NCBI GenBank assembly: GCA_902786245.1
Contig: CADABS010000005.1
Location: 1 to 64,000, forward strand
Reading direction: 5' to 3'
From: an uncultured Erysipelotrichaceae bacterium
GTDB taxonomy: Bacteria; Bacillota_I; Bacilli_A; Erysipelotrichales; Erysipelotrichaceae
DNA length: 64,000 bases
Part shown: in pieces, positions 48,043-57,876 of the stretch
Layout of the letters: each line of letters starts with the position of its first letter
Numbering within the stretch: the stretch's first letter is position 1
Position numbers and translations under genes: made by a program
Notes under the pieces: model-generated
What the model was told of the DNA's origin: nothing
The model's database searches: none
Seen by the model: only the letters and a program-made list of their open reading frames with translations

Positions 48043-48095
48043 ACTGTTTATTTTGTGCTGTGAATCGTTTATTTCTACATGCAGTGAGGTATAAA
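48043..48095 (+). promoter_or_regulatory. LytTR-type binding site and promoter for the kinase gene
   Basis: ACTGTTTAT (48043-48051) and ATCGTTTAT (48064-48072) are direct repeats 21 bases apart, each matching the LytTR consensus at eight of nine positions, with the usual 12-base gap. A TATAAA box follows at 48090-48095, without a good -35, as in activator-dependent promoters. It precedes the kinase gene by 28 bases. The nearby 12-base palindrome AATCGTACGATT (47924-47935) lies toward the peptide gene. Confidence 0.6.
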
Positions 48096-48123
48096 ATTGT
48101 TAATTGGCAGGAGATAATGAATC

Positions 48124-49401
48124 ATGTTTTATTTGCAGATCATTGAACTGGCTGTTGATGCGATGATATTTGCCTGGTTTTCATGCGAATACATGTGCAT
48201 CGAATCAGACCGGAAAATAAGCTATCTGATTGCATTTACAGCAATTCTGACAGCGGTATTGTGGCGGTTCAATCTGGATCTGCACAAGGTATTCTTTTCT
48301 GCGCTGCAGGCAGCTGTCATGTTTGCGGTGATGTGGTTTTTCCGTGACAGATCGCTTCCGCAGAGGGCTGTTTCTGCTTTGATCTATATCCTTATGCTGG
48401 ATATCATTGTGTCGACCGGTGAGCAGTCAGCGAATCTTCTTGTAAAAATATATGGACATTTCGCACATATAAATCTTCGGAAGCTGTTTCAGCAGGAAGT
48501 GTTCCAGTACATGTTTTTTCTGAGCAGACCTCTGATTATTGTTCTGCTGGGCATGGTGAACCGGTTTTTCAGAAAATACCAGACGATGCAGAACAGATAC
48601 GCGCCTCTGTTTATCCTGATTTTTCTGATGCTGGATATTGTAATAACGGCTCTGGAAGGCGTGGTCTACCGATCGGCAGACAATATCAAAGTATTCTCGC
48701 CGGTGATCATTCTCCTCAGTGCAGTTGCTTTCCTGATGTATTACATTTTCAATCAGTCTTCGCAGGACAGTTTCCGGGAAAAGCAGGCGTCTGAAATTTC
48801 GCTTGCATTGCAGAATACAATGGAAAATGCTGAATTCTATACGCAGAAAGAAAGCGAACTGCGGATCATCAGACATGATCTGAAAAATCAGTTTCTGATA
48901 CTGCATTCTTATCTGGAAAACGGCGAATATGAAAAATGCGAAGATATCGTGCAGAGAACACTGCAGCAGCTGAATGAAATGCCTGTGCATCCGCAGACCG
49001 GATATTCTGCAATCGATGCGGTCATTTCGGTCAAGTTTCTGAAAGCAAAGGCATCCGGCATCCGGACAGCGTCTTTCATCAGCGTCCGGTGTCTGAAGAA
49101 AGAAACCGAATATGATATTGCGATGATCATCGGAAATCTGCTCGATAATGCAATTGAGAACAATATCAGCGATCCGGCGCGTGCCTTCATCCGGCTGAAA
49201 ACCGAGCAGAATGACAGTATTGTTATTTCCGTAAGCAATTCGACAGAGGGGGGAGATTTCAAAACTGAGAAAGAAAACAAAAAAGACCATGGAATCGGTC
49301 TCTCCAGTGTCCGTCAGATTGCATCCATGCATAACGGAGGACTGTCGGCAGACATTCATGACGGTACGTGTACAACCGTTGTCATACTGAATGATATCTG
49401 A
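48124..49401 (+). CDS. GHKL-type sensor histidine kinase (AgrC/BlpH-like)
   Basis: 425 residues. The N-terminal ~210 residues contain six hydrophobic helices, a peptide-sensor type membrane domain. A coiled coil leads to the H-box IRHDLKNQ (His ~251), N-box GNLLDNAIE and G-box DHGIGLSSVRQIA. This is the class that senses secreted peptides and pairs with LytTR regulators; one is encoded next door, but on the opposite strand, overlapping by 20 bases at the 3' ends. ATG 48124 follows AGGAGATAATGAATC. Confidence 0.85.
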   Translation: MFYLQIIELAVDAMIFAWFSCEYMCIESDRKISYLIAFTAILTAVLWRFNLDLHKVFFSALQAAVMFAVMWFFRDRSLPQRAVSALIYILMLDIIVSTGEQSANLLVKIYGHFAHINLRKLFQQEVFQYMFFLSRPLIIVLLGMVNRFFRKYQTMQNRYAPLFILIFLMLDIVITALEGVVYRSADNIKVFSPVIILLSAVAFLMYYIFNQSSQDSFREKQASEISLALQNTMENAEFYTQKESELRIIRHDLKNQFLILHSYLENGEYEKCEDIVQRTLQQLNEMPVHPQTGYSAIDAVISVKFLKAKASGIRTASFISVRCLKKETEYDIAMIIGNLLDNAIENNISDPARAFIRLKTEQNDSIVISVSNSTEGGDFKTEKENKKDHGIGLSSVRQIASMHNGGLSADIHDGTCTTVVILNDI

Positions 49402-50125
49402 CGAAAGCTTTATTGATTTCATCGAATCGGTCTCTTGCGACCGGAACCGGATTGCGGAGACCTTTTAAATACAGCTTTCTGCCGCCGATGCGGGCAATAT
49501 AGTGCAGGTTGACAAACAGCGATCTGCTGGCAAACAGGAATATCTGATCCGCATCTATCAATTCGTAAAGCGAACCGAGCGTATGCTTTCTGATCTGCAG
49601 TTCTTCTGCATCGGCTGTGTGGATAAAGACATCGCGGTTATTGACTTCGCAGTATACGATTGAACGCAGCGGTATCCGGACAGTTCTGGTAGAACTGATT
49701 ATTTCAACAGCAATCGAAGACTCGGCTGTCTTTTCACTGATGATTCTGTAAATCACATCGGGCAGTCTTTCCGTGAGATCTTTCTTGTCAATAAAAGCAA
49801 TGACATTCAACCCGAATGCATCAAAGACCAGTTCCGGATAGGATGTCAGAAATACAACAGGAATATGCGGACAGATCTGTCGCAGTCTGTGGGCGATTTC
49901 AAAACCGAAAGTCCGGGTCTTCTGATCGCTTTTCAGAATCTGTCCGTCAGAAAATGCATAGGGCATCTGGATGTCCAGAAATACCGCATCATACTGACCG
50001 GCCGCTTTGAGGAACTGGCCCGGATTGCTGAAAAAAGAAAATGTATCTGTAAGAGAAGTCTTTGCGACAGCCAGCTCAAATATATCCCGATAATTTATAT
50101 CGTCATCGACTACAGCGAATTTCAT
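49382..50125 (-). CDS. LytTR-family response regulator
   Basis: 247 residues from MKFAVVDDDINYRDIF. Receiver domain with acidic pocket DDD (7-9), phospho-acceptor Asp51 (VFLDIQMP), Thr and Lys (FLTSY, DKKD). Residues ~145-245 are a LytTR DNA-binding domain (RSIVYCEVNNRDVFIHTADAEELQIRKHTLGSLYEL). It should be activated by the convergent kinase and bind tandem repeats such as those at 48043-48072. The ATG at 50125 begins the receiver fold; upstream in-frame codons are not credible. Confidence 0.85.
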   Translation of the reverse strand: MKFAVVDDDINYRDIFELAVAKTSLTDTFSFFSNPGQFLKAAGQYDAVFLDIQMPYAFSDGQILKSDQKTRTFGFEIAHRLRQICPHIPVVFLTSYPELVFDAFGLNVIAFIDKKDLTERLPDVIYRIISEKTAESSIAVEIISSTRTVRIPLRSIVYCEVNNRDVFIHTADAEELQIRKHTLGSLYELIDADQIFLFASRSLFVNLHYIARIGGRKLYLKGLRNPVPVARDRFDEINKAFVRYHSV

Positions 50126-50298
50126 GGCTATATGATACCGCAATCCGTACATATCTGTTTTTCTTTCACAGCACAAAATCTGCAGTTCGCGCAGTATTCT
50201 GTGAAATATGCATATCTGCAGACAGCCTGCGGGGCTGAAACTGCGGCTGGCATCCGGAGAAAAACTAAAAAGCGATAATTCCAATGAAATACATCCGT

Positions 50299-50358
50299 CC
50301 CCCGAAAATGCAATATATCCCCCGAAAAGTTGAAATATGACAGATCCTGTCATATGTA
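50299..50358 (+). promoter_or_regulatory. Tandem repeats, palindrome and promoter-like elements
   Basis: CCCCCGAAAA occurs twice (50299-50308, 50319-50328) 20 bases apart. Next comes TTGAAA (50330-50335), then a perfect palindrome ATATGACAG-ATC-CTGTCATAT (50335-50355) and TATGTA (50353-50358). The palindrome fills the 17-base promoter spacer. The arrangement suggests a rightward promoter under an activator (tandem repeats) and a repressor (palindrome). No protein gene starts directly after it. Confidence 0.45.
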
Positions 50359-50364
50359 TTAATC

Positions 50365-50579
50365 ACCGGAATTCAATGAGTAATCAATATTCCGGCTGAA
50401 TAAGGGTGTGCCCGCAGACAGTGTCTGAAAAAAGGAGATCATATTTCCCTGCGGAAAGGAAATGAAGATACCGTCAGCGGGATGGGCGCGGTGTATAAAC
50501 AGCACGGTACACGCGCATTCCGGCGGGGGAAACCGGAGATACCGGAGGAATTTCCATGATGGAATGATCCGGCTTTTTT
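50365..50579 (+). ncRNA. Candidate small RNA between LytTR and TetR genes
   Basis: The gene-free stretch 50126-50701 contains, after the promoter-like site, a strong hairpin (GCGCGGTGTA 50486-50495 with TACACGCGC 50508-50516). A two-tier hairpin follows (CCGGA 50542-50546 with TCCGG 50568-50572, inner TTCCA/TGGAA) and then six T at 50574-50579. That is a terminated transcript of about 215 bases without a convincing ORF. It may be a small RNA of the two-component system, or a leader for the TetR gene. Purely structural evidence. Confidence 0.35.
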
Positions 50580-50701
50580 CTGTTTTTTTTACAGAAAGTA
50601 CTATATGCATACATGTTTAGACAAAGTCTGCAGGATGTCTTTTTCACCTGCATTGACACCCGAAGATGCATATGAGATAAAACAGACGTGGATTTAATCA
50701 T

Positions 50702-51310
50702 ATGAATACACGTGACCTGAGATTTGTAAAAACTGAAGAACTGATCCGCAGTGCATTTCTTTCGTGCGCCTGCGAAAACACCATTGAGAACATTCATATC
50801 AAGGACATCTGTGCAAAGGCACGCATATCCCGCAATGCTTTCTACAGCCACTATGAAACAAAATACGATCTGCTTGAAGCTGTCTATCAGGATGTGGAAC
50901 GGAAGATCCTTGAGGAACTGACACCGGAAATCATTACGAATCTTTCTGCCGGCAGTATCTATGACACGACCGGCTGGTGCATCAAAACGGTCGATGAAAA
51001 CCGGGAGATTCTGCGGATCCTTTCAAAATGCTCGCAGACACGCTTCCGGGAAATGATTTCCAGAACGTTCCTTGACGGGACTCTGACGGCCGTCTACAGC
51101 GGTATCAGTGCGGTGGAAAATGATACCCTCCTGCAGCTGAGCAGGGGATATATTACGGACGGTCTGAGCGGTATTCTTACATACTGGCTGGAAGACAGCA
51201 GCCGCATCAGCAGAGAGGAACTGGCCGGGATGCTGACGGATATATCTAAAGGCGCAGTGGAGTACTTCTACCGGAAGCTGGATGAAAACCGGAATGTTGA
51301 AAGACGCTGA
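50702..51310 (+). CDS. TetR-family transcriptional regulator
   Basis: 202 residues. N-terminal TetR helix-turn-helix 'NIHIKDICAKARISRNAFYSHYETKYDLLEAVYQDVERKIL' (~residues 32-72), with Phe-Tyr at the usual places, and a helical ligand domain. Divergence from neighbours is not evident; it may control the glutathione peroxidase gene that follows after 60 bases, or itself. No Shine-Dalgarno stronger than GTGGA. Confidence 0.8.
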   Translation: MNTRDLRFVKTEELIRSAFLSCACENTIENIHIKDICAKARISRNAFYSHYETKYDLLEAVYQDVERKILEELTPEIITNLSAGSIYDTTGWCIKTVDENREILRILSKCSQTRFREMISRTFLDGTLTAVYSGISAVENDTLLQLSRGYITDGLSGILTYWLEDSSRISREELAGMLTDISKGAVEYFYRKLDENRNVERR

Positions 51311-51371
51311 TCAAATCGCTTGCGGTTCAGCGTACATTTGGTGAAACTACAGACAGAAGGAGATGGATACG

Positions 51372-51911
51372 ATGGGATTTTATGATTACAAGCTGCCCGA
51401 CAGACAAGGAAATGAAGTAAGCACCGCGGATTATGTCGGAAAGGTCGTACTGGTTGTCAATACCGCTACCGGCTGCGGCTTTACACCGCATTATGAACCG
51501 ATCGAGAAGATGTATGAGGATTATCATGATCAGGGCTTTGAAGTCATTGACGTTCCCTGCAACCAGTTCGGTCAGCAGACACCGGGAAGCGATGAAGAGA
51601 TCCACGAGTTCTGCACACTGAGATACAATACGCAGTTCCCGCAGATGAAGAAGTCGGATGTCAACGGCGAAAACCAGCTGCCGCTGTTTGCCTATCTCAA
51701 GAGCCAGAAGGGCTTTGAGGGATTCACCGGTGACAAGGCACCGTTCATGAACCAGCATCTGGCAAAGATCGATCCGGATTTCATGAACAATTCCGATATC
51801 AAATGGAACTTCACGAAGTTCGTCGTCGACCGTCAGGGCAATGTCGTTGCACGGTTCGAGCCGACAGCGGACATGGCGGATGTCGAAGCCTGCGTCAGAT
51901 CACTGCTGTAA
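51372..51911 (+). CDS. Glutathione peroxidase (BsaA/Gpx type)
   Basis: 179 residues from MGFYDYKLPDRQGNEV. The active-site Cys is Cys35 (NTATGCGFTPHY); Gln in PCNQFGQQ and Trp in IKWNFTKFVVD complete the tetrad. It reduces peroxides, in bacteria usually with thioredoxin as donor. Sec is not used. AAGGAG lies nine bases before ATG 51372; ATG 51363 overlaps that site and is less likely. Confidence 0.9.
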   Translation: MGFYDYKLPDRQGNEVSTADYVGKVVLVVNTATGCGFTPHYEPIEKMYEDYHDQGFEVIDVPCNQFGQQTPGSDEEIHEFCTLRYNTQFPQMKKSDVNGENQLPLFAYLKSQKGFEGFTGDKAPFMNQHLAKIDPDFMNNSDIKWNFTKFVVDRQGNVVARFEPTADMADVEACVRSLL

Positions 51912-51919
51912 TGCCTGTA

Positions 51920-51940
51920 AAACGCCTGCGGGCGTTTTTT
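51920..51940 (+). terminator. Terminator after glutathione peroxidase
   Basis: AAACGCC (51920-51926) pairs with GGCGTTT (51931-51937) around TGCG, with T-run to 51940. Eight bases after the stop codon. Confidence 0.8.
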
Positions 51941-52001
51941 CTTTTCGCGCAATAATTCTGAACAGTGTATGATAAATACAATGAAAGCCGGGGGAAACAT
52001 C

Positions 52002-52730
52002 ATGAAAATACTGACATACACCAATGACGGAAAGAACAGTTTTCTCTGCGAAACGCAGGGCGGCTGGATCCTGATCAATACCGGATATAAGCAGGACCTG
52101 AATGCCTTCCGCAGATTTCTGCGCAGGAACGGGCTGAAAGCATCCGACCTGCAGGCAGTGATCCTGACGGACTGCCGGGCAGCCAGTGCCGGATTTGCGG
52201 CGGAGCTGCTGAATATGACAAAAGCCGATCTGTATGTATCCGGACAGGGTGCTCCGGGACTGCTGCAGGGAAGAAATATCAGCACACCGATGTTTACCGC
52301 ATCGCGCGGTGCGGTCGCTTCGCTGGGCCGGGTGATCCGCCGGGAGGAGACGTCAAACTGCTATGCGCCTGTATCGTTCTTTCACCGCAGCCGTCTGAAG
52401 TATACGGAAGACCTGAATGTCCGCAGCGAGCTGCTGCGCCAATTCGGGGTACGGGTACTGGCATCGCCGGGATATACACCGGATTCCGTGACGTATTATT
52501 TTGACAGCGGCGAGACATTCTGCGGCAATGCGGTCCGTCAGGGATTCGGTGTCATGCATCATCTGCCCCGGATGTTTGCTGACCGGGAAGAACTTGTGCG
52601 CACCTGGCAGAGTCTGATTTCCGTCAATAACGGCATGCTGTATCCATCCGAAGGCAGACCGTTCGCAGCTGCTTTGCTGCACAGAGATCTCAATGATCTG
52701 AAAAAGGCCCAGCTGTATGCAGTTGGCTGA
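52002..52730 (+). CDS. Metallo-beta-lactamase-fold protein lacking the metal site
   Basis: 242 residues from MKILTYTNDGKNSFLCETQGGWILINTGY. The strand order and 'LKASDLQAVILTDCRAASAGFAAELLNMTKADLYVSGQGAPGLLQG' align with the MBL fold, but the HxHxDH motif is replaced by TDCRAASA. 'VRVLASPGYTPDSVTYYFDSGETFCGN' lacks the His of the usual 'PGHTPGS' and the metal-binding Asp. It is probably catalytically dead or repurposed. First of a tightly spaced six-gene run. ATG 52002 follows GGGGGAAAC. Confidence 0.7.
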   Translation: MKILTYTNDGKNSFLCETQGGWILINTGYKQDLNAFRRFLRRNGLKASDLQAVILTDCRAASAGFAAELLNMTKADLYVSGQGAPGLLQGRNISTPMFTASRGAVASLGRVIRREETSNCYAPVSFFHRSRLKYTEDLNVRSELLRQFGVRVLASPGYTPDSVTYYFDSGETFCGNAVRQGFGVMHHLPRMFADREELVRTWQSLISVNNGMLYPSEGRPFAAALLHRDLNDLKKAQLYAVG

Positions 52731-53223
52731 GCGTTATATCTGTACGCCGGTCCGTCTGGAAGACGCGGAAACGGTATCTGCGATCGAGCAGATCTGCTTT
52801 CCGCCCAATGAAGCATGCACACCGGAAATCATGCATCAGCGGGTGGAAACCATCACAGATGCATTCATGACGGTACGTCTTTGCAGTACTGATGAACCTG
52901 TCGGATTCATCAACGGACTGGTGAGCGATGAAGAAGATTTCCGGGATGATTTCTTTCTGCATACAGAATTGCATGATCCATCCGGTTCTCATGTCATGAT
53001 CATGGGACTGGATATTCTGCCGGAACACCGGGGACAGGGACTGGCATCGTTTCTGATGAAGGCGTTTGCGGCAGATCAGAAAAGCAGGGGCAGGACCAGA
53101 CTGGTTCTGACCTGTCTGGAAGACAGAACAGAAATGTACAGGCATATGGGATTCACTGATCATGGCATCGCCGATTCAACTTGGGGCGGCGAGGTCTGGC
53201 ATCTGATGGATATGGATTTATGA
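52717..53223 (+). CDS. GNAT acetyltransferase
   Basis: 168 residues. Acetyl-CoA site 'MIMGLDILPEHRGQGLASFLMKAFA' (R-x2-G-x-G/A motif), then 'LTCLEDRTEMYRHMGFTDHGIADS', as in arylalkylamine-type N-acetyltransferases. 'RLEDAETVSAIEQICFPPNEACTPEIMHQRVE' is the standard start of that group. Substrate unknown. Overlaps the previous gene by 14 bases. Confidence 0.8.
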   Translation: MQLAERYICTPVRLEDAETVSAIEQICFPPNEACTPEIMHQRVETITDAFMTVRLCSTDEPVGFINGLVSDEEDFRDDFFLHTELHDPSGSHVMIMGLDILPEHRGQGLASFLMKAFAADQKSRGRTRLVLTCLEDRTEMYRHMGFTDHGIADSTWGGEVWHLMDMDL

Positions 53224-53240
53224 AAAGGAGACATGAAAGC

Positions 53241-54275
53241 ATGAAGTACAGCGAAAACACAGAATATCTTCTGCAGGTCATGAAAGATCTGCTGGCAGTC
53301 GACAGTCCGACCGGCTTTACCGCAAAGGCAACGGAATTTGCAGTCAGAGAATTCGAGAAGCTCGGCTTTAAGGCTTCAGTGACAAGAAAGGGTTCTGTTC
53401 TGGCGGAAATCGGCGGCGAAGGGGAACCGGTCATCGTCACAGCGCATATGGATACGCTCGGCGGCATCGTCGCGGAAGTCAAGCAGAACGGACGTCTGCG
53501 TCTTTCCAACCTCGGCGGTCTGCATCCGGTAGCGGCGGAAACCGAAAACGTACGGATCTATACCCGCAGGGGAACGGTCGTTGACGGATGTTTCCAGCTT
53601 CTCAATCCGAGCACCCATGTCAATCCGAAGATGAAGGAAACCGTACGTACCTATGACAATACGGAAGTCGTCATCGATGAAGATGTGAAGACAAAAGAAG
53701 ATACACTGGCCCTGGGAATCACCAACGGCTGCTTTGTCTGTTTTGATCCGAGAACCGTCATCACGGAATCCGGCTATATCAAGAGCCGCTATCTGGATGA
53801 CAAGCTGGCGGCTGCCATTCTCTTTGCCCTGGCAAAGAAAGTCCGGGAAGGAGAACTGCAGCTGAAGAGAAAAGTCTATCTGTTCCTGACGACCTATGAA
53901 GAAGTCGGCCACGGCGGCAAGGGCGGTCTGCCGGAAGATGCAGAAGAGATCCTGGCAGTGGATATGGGCTGCGTCGGCGACGGTCTGGAAGGCAGCGAAA
54001 GAAAAGTATCGGTCTGTGCCAAGGATGCACATGGTCCGTATGACTTTGGAGTCACGGATGAACTCGTCCGGCTGGCGGAAGAAAACGGACTGCAGTATGC
54101 GGTCGATGTATATCTGAATTACAGTTCCGATGCCCAGGCGGCAATTGCGGCCGGCTATGACCTGAAACATGCCCTGATCGGACCGGGTGTATATGCTTCC
54201 CACGGCTATGAAAGAAGCCATGTCGAAGGTGCGGAGAATACCCTGCAGCTGCTTGAGGCATATCTGAAAAAATAG
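53241..54275 (+). CDS. M42-family aminopeptidase
   Basis: 344 residues. Dinuclear metal ligands are visible: His in VIVTAHMDTLGG, Asp in KSRYLDDKLA, Glu pair in TTYEEVGHGG, Asp in ILAVDMGCVGD and His in YASHGYERSHVEG. Cytosolic dodecameric aminopeptidase of the FrvX/YsdC/PepA group that trims peptides. ATG 53241 is preferred (AAAGGAG 11 bases upstream); an ATG at 53220 would add seven residues. Confidence 0.9.
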   Translation: MKYSENTEYLLQVMKDLLAVDSPTGFTAKATEFAVREFEKLGFKASVTRKGSVLAEIGGEGEPVIVTAHMDTLGGIVAEVKQNGRLRLSNLGGLHPVAAETENVRIYTRRGTVVDGCFQLLNPSTHVNPKMKETVRTYDNTEVVIDEDVKTKEDTLALGITNGCFVCFDPRTVITESGYIKSRYLDDKLAAAILFALAKKVREGELQLKRKVYLFLTTYEEVGHGGKGGLPEDAEEILAVDMGCVGDGLEGSERKVSVCAKDAHGPYDFGVTDELVRLAEENGLQYAVDVYLNYSSDAQAAIAAGYDLKHALIGPGVYASHGYERSHVEGAENTLQLLEAYLKK

Positions 54276-54286
54276 CGGAGCAGGGC

Positions 54287-54904
54287 ATGGATAAAACGAT
54301 TCAGTACTACGATGAACATGCCGGCAGTTATGTCAATGACACAAAGAACGCTTCCATGAAATATGCCTATGATCGTTTTCTCTTCTATATGCCGAAAGAA
54401 GGAAAGATCCTGGATCTTGGCTGCGGCAGCGGCAGAGATTCCCTGTATTTCAAAAATCAGGGCTACGAAGTGGATGCGGCAGACGGCTCTGCGGAAATGG
54501 CAGCGGCAGCGTCGGCGTATACCGGACTGCCGGTGCGGATCATGCGCTTTGACGAACTCAGCGCAACGCAGGAATACCAGGGCATCTGGGCCTGTGCTTC
54601 GCTGCTGCACTGCCCGTATGAAGAACTGGGCGGTCTGTTTGACAGGATGCTGGAAGCGCTGAAATGGGAAGGCGTTATCTACGCTTCCTTCAAATTCGGT
54701 GACTTTGAAGGATACCGGGGTGAGCGCTGGTTCACCGATCTCAATATCGAACGCATGGCAGAGATTCTGACAGAAAGAAAGAATTGTCTTCTGCTGGAAT
54801 GCTGGAAGAGCCATGATGTCAGAAAAGAAAGATTCAGCGAGATGTGGCTGAACTTCATCATCCGCAGAACAGTAACGGATAAGGAGGCAGAAAATGCAGT
54901 GTAA
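54287..54904 (+). CDS. Class I SAM-dependent methyltransferase
   Basis: 205 residues. SAM motif I 'GKILDLGCGSGRDSLYFKNQGYEVDAADGSAEM' (~residues 39-70), and 'GIWACASLLHCP' further on, as in TehB/UbiE-like small methyltransferases. Substrate unknown. The C-terminus has 'MWLNFIIRR'. Eleven bases after the peptidase gene; overlaps the following zinc-ribbon gene by 11. Confidence 0.8.
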   Translation: MDKTIQYYDEHAGSYVNDTKNASMKYAYDRFLFYMPKEGKILDLGCGSGRDSLYFKNQGYEVDAADGSAEMAAAASAYTGLPVRIMRFDELSATQEYQGIWACASLLHCPYEELGGLFDRMLEALKWEGVIYASFKFGDFEGYRGERWFTDLNIERMAEILTERKNCLLLECWKSHDVRKERFSEMWLNFIIRRTVTDKEAENAV

Positions 54905-55052
54905 AAGATGCGGCAGAAGCATTCCGGACCGGGCTCTGAAATGCCCGTACTGCGACACGAGAACAGCCAATGGCTGGAAGCGGGAAGGCGAAAAGATATT
55001 CGTCGATCCGTTCAAGAAACTGGCGAAGAAGATCGGCATCAAGAAGCCATGA
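54894..55052 (+). CDS. 52-residue zinc-ribbon protein
   Basis: MQCKRCGRSIPDRALKCPYC... has CxxC pairs at residues 3-6 and 17-20, a minimal zinc ribbon, then a basic tail (KKLAKKIGIKKP). AAGGAGG precedes the ATG. It bridges the methyltransferase and ATPase genes with overlaps on both sides (11 and 4 bases). Small ribbon proteins of this type are widespread and unstudied. Confidence 0.6.
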   Translation: MQCKRCGRSIPDRALKCPYCDTRTANGWKREGEKIFVDPFKKLAKKIGIKKP

Positions 55053-55771
55053 AAGAACTGCTGATCCGCGGTCTGAGGATCCGCTGGGAAGAGATACCGG
55101 AAGACAGCTGGCTGCGCTCCGTCGAAGCGCTTGCGTCCATGCAGGAACTGCTGTTTCAGGCACCGGTAACCTTTCTGACCGGTGAAAACGGAACCGGCAA
55201 ATCGACCCTGCTGGAGGCAGCGGCTGTCGCCTGCGGTTTCAGTGCGGAAGGCGGCACCCGCAATTACCGCTTTTCGACCCGCGATACGCATTCGCAGCTG
55301 TACCGGGCTCTGACCGTGATCCGGGGCAGCGTTCCTCTGCGGCACGGCTATTTCCTGCGGGCGGAGAGTTTCTACAATACGGCGACGATGGAAGAAGAAT
55401 ACGCGGATGGCGATCATCCGTCCCGCGGCTATCATCTCAAATCGCACGGCGAGAGTTTTCTGGCGCTGGCCCGGGACCAGTTTCACGGACCGGGAATCTA
55501 TTTTCTGGATGAACCCGAAGCGGCATTATCGGTACAGAGACAGTTCTCTCTGCTCAGGGTCATCCATGAGGCAGTGCAGAGCGGCGGACAGTTTATCATC
55601 GCCACGCATTCGCCGATCCTGACCGGGTATCCGGACGGTGAGATCCTGTCATTCGATAACGGGGAAATCCGGCCGGTATCCTATGAAGAAACAGACAGCT
55701 GGCGGCTGACGAAACTGTTTCTGGAACACCGGGAAAGAGTTCTATACAACCTGTTTCATGAAGAAGACTGA
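55049..55771 (+). CDS. AAA ATPase, ABC/SMC-like, small
   Basis: 240 residues from MKELLIRGLRIRWEEIPEDSWL. Walker A TGENGTGKSTLLE (~residues 46-58), ABC-signature-like SHGESFLAL, Walker B IYFLDEPEAALSV and the switch His in ATHSPIL. These features are those of single-domain AAA_23/AAA_21 ATPases. Similar proteins are common in Firmicutes (YbbA/predicted ATPase group) with no firm role. ATGA coupling with the ribbon gene. Terminator begins within its stop codon. Confidence 0.8.
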   Translation: MKELLIRGLRIRWEEIPEDSWLRSVEALASMQELLFQAPVTFLTGENGTGKSTLLEAAAVACGFSAEGGTRNYRFSTRDTHSQLYRALTVIRGSVPLRHGYFLRAESFYNTATMEEEYADGDHPSRGYHLKSHGESFLALARDQFHGPGIYFLDEPEAALSVQRQFSLLRVIHEAVQSGGQFIIATHSPILTGYPDGEILSFDNGEIRPVSYEETDSWRLTKLFLEHRERVLYNLFHEED

Positions 55772-55796
55772 ACAGACAGATCGTGTTCAGTTTTTT
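55768..55796 (+). terminator. Terminator overlapping the CIRCE element
   Basis: CTGAACA (55768-55774) pairs with TGTTCAG (55784-55790), loop of nine, then six T (55791-55796). The last two T are also the first two bases of CIRCE. Confidence 0.75.
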
Positions 55797-55836
55797 AGCA
55801 CTTTGGAGTTGACAGTGCTAAGACAATGACTATAAT
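55795..55836 (+). promoter_or_regulatory. CIRCE operator and promoter of groESL
   Basis: TTAGCACTT-N9-CAGTGCTAA (55795-55821) is a CIRCE element, one change in each arm pairing correctly with the other. Inside and after it are TTGACA (55809-55814) and TATAAT (55831-55836), 16 bases apart. HrcA bound here would block transcription until heat or folding stress. A further half-site, GAGTGCTAA (55860-55868), lies just before the groES Shine-Dalgarno. Confidence 0.9.
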
Positions 55837-55881
55837 TAGTTTTGGCAAATGGTAGTGAAGAGTGCTAAAAAGGAGGCTATG

Positions 55882-57797
<1,916 letters not shown>

Positions 57798-57817
57798 TCT
57801 GAATCTTTGAATCACTG

Positions 57818-57842
57818 ACCGGTCCGTTTGGACCGGTTTTTC
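57818..57842 (+). terminator. groESL terminator
   Basis: ACCGGTCC (57818-57825) and GGACCGGT (57830-57837) pair perfectly around GTTT, then T-run to 57842. Confidence 0.9.
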
Positions 57843-57876
57843 AGGTGTGGTACACTGTAATGCGGAGCGGTTGGTT

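Noticed and set aside
48043-48072. Direct repeats as a possible CRISPR or transposon signature
   Set aside because: Only two 9-base units, 21 bases apart and in front of a kinase gene; a LytTR site explains them better.
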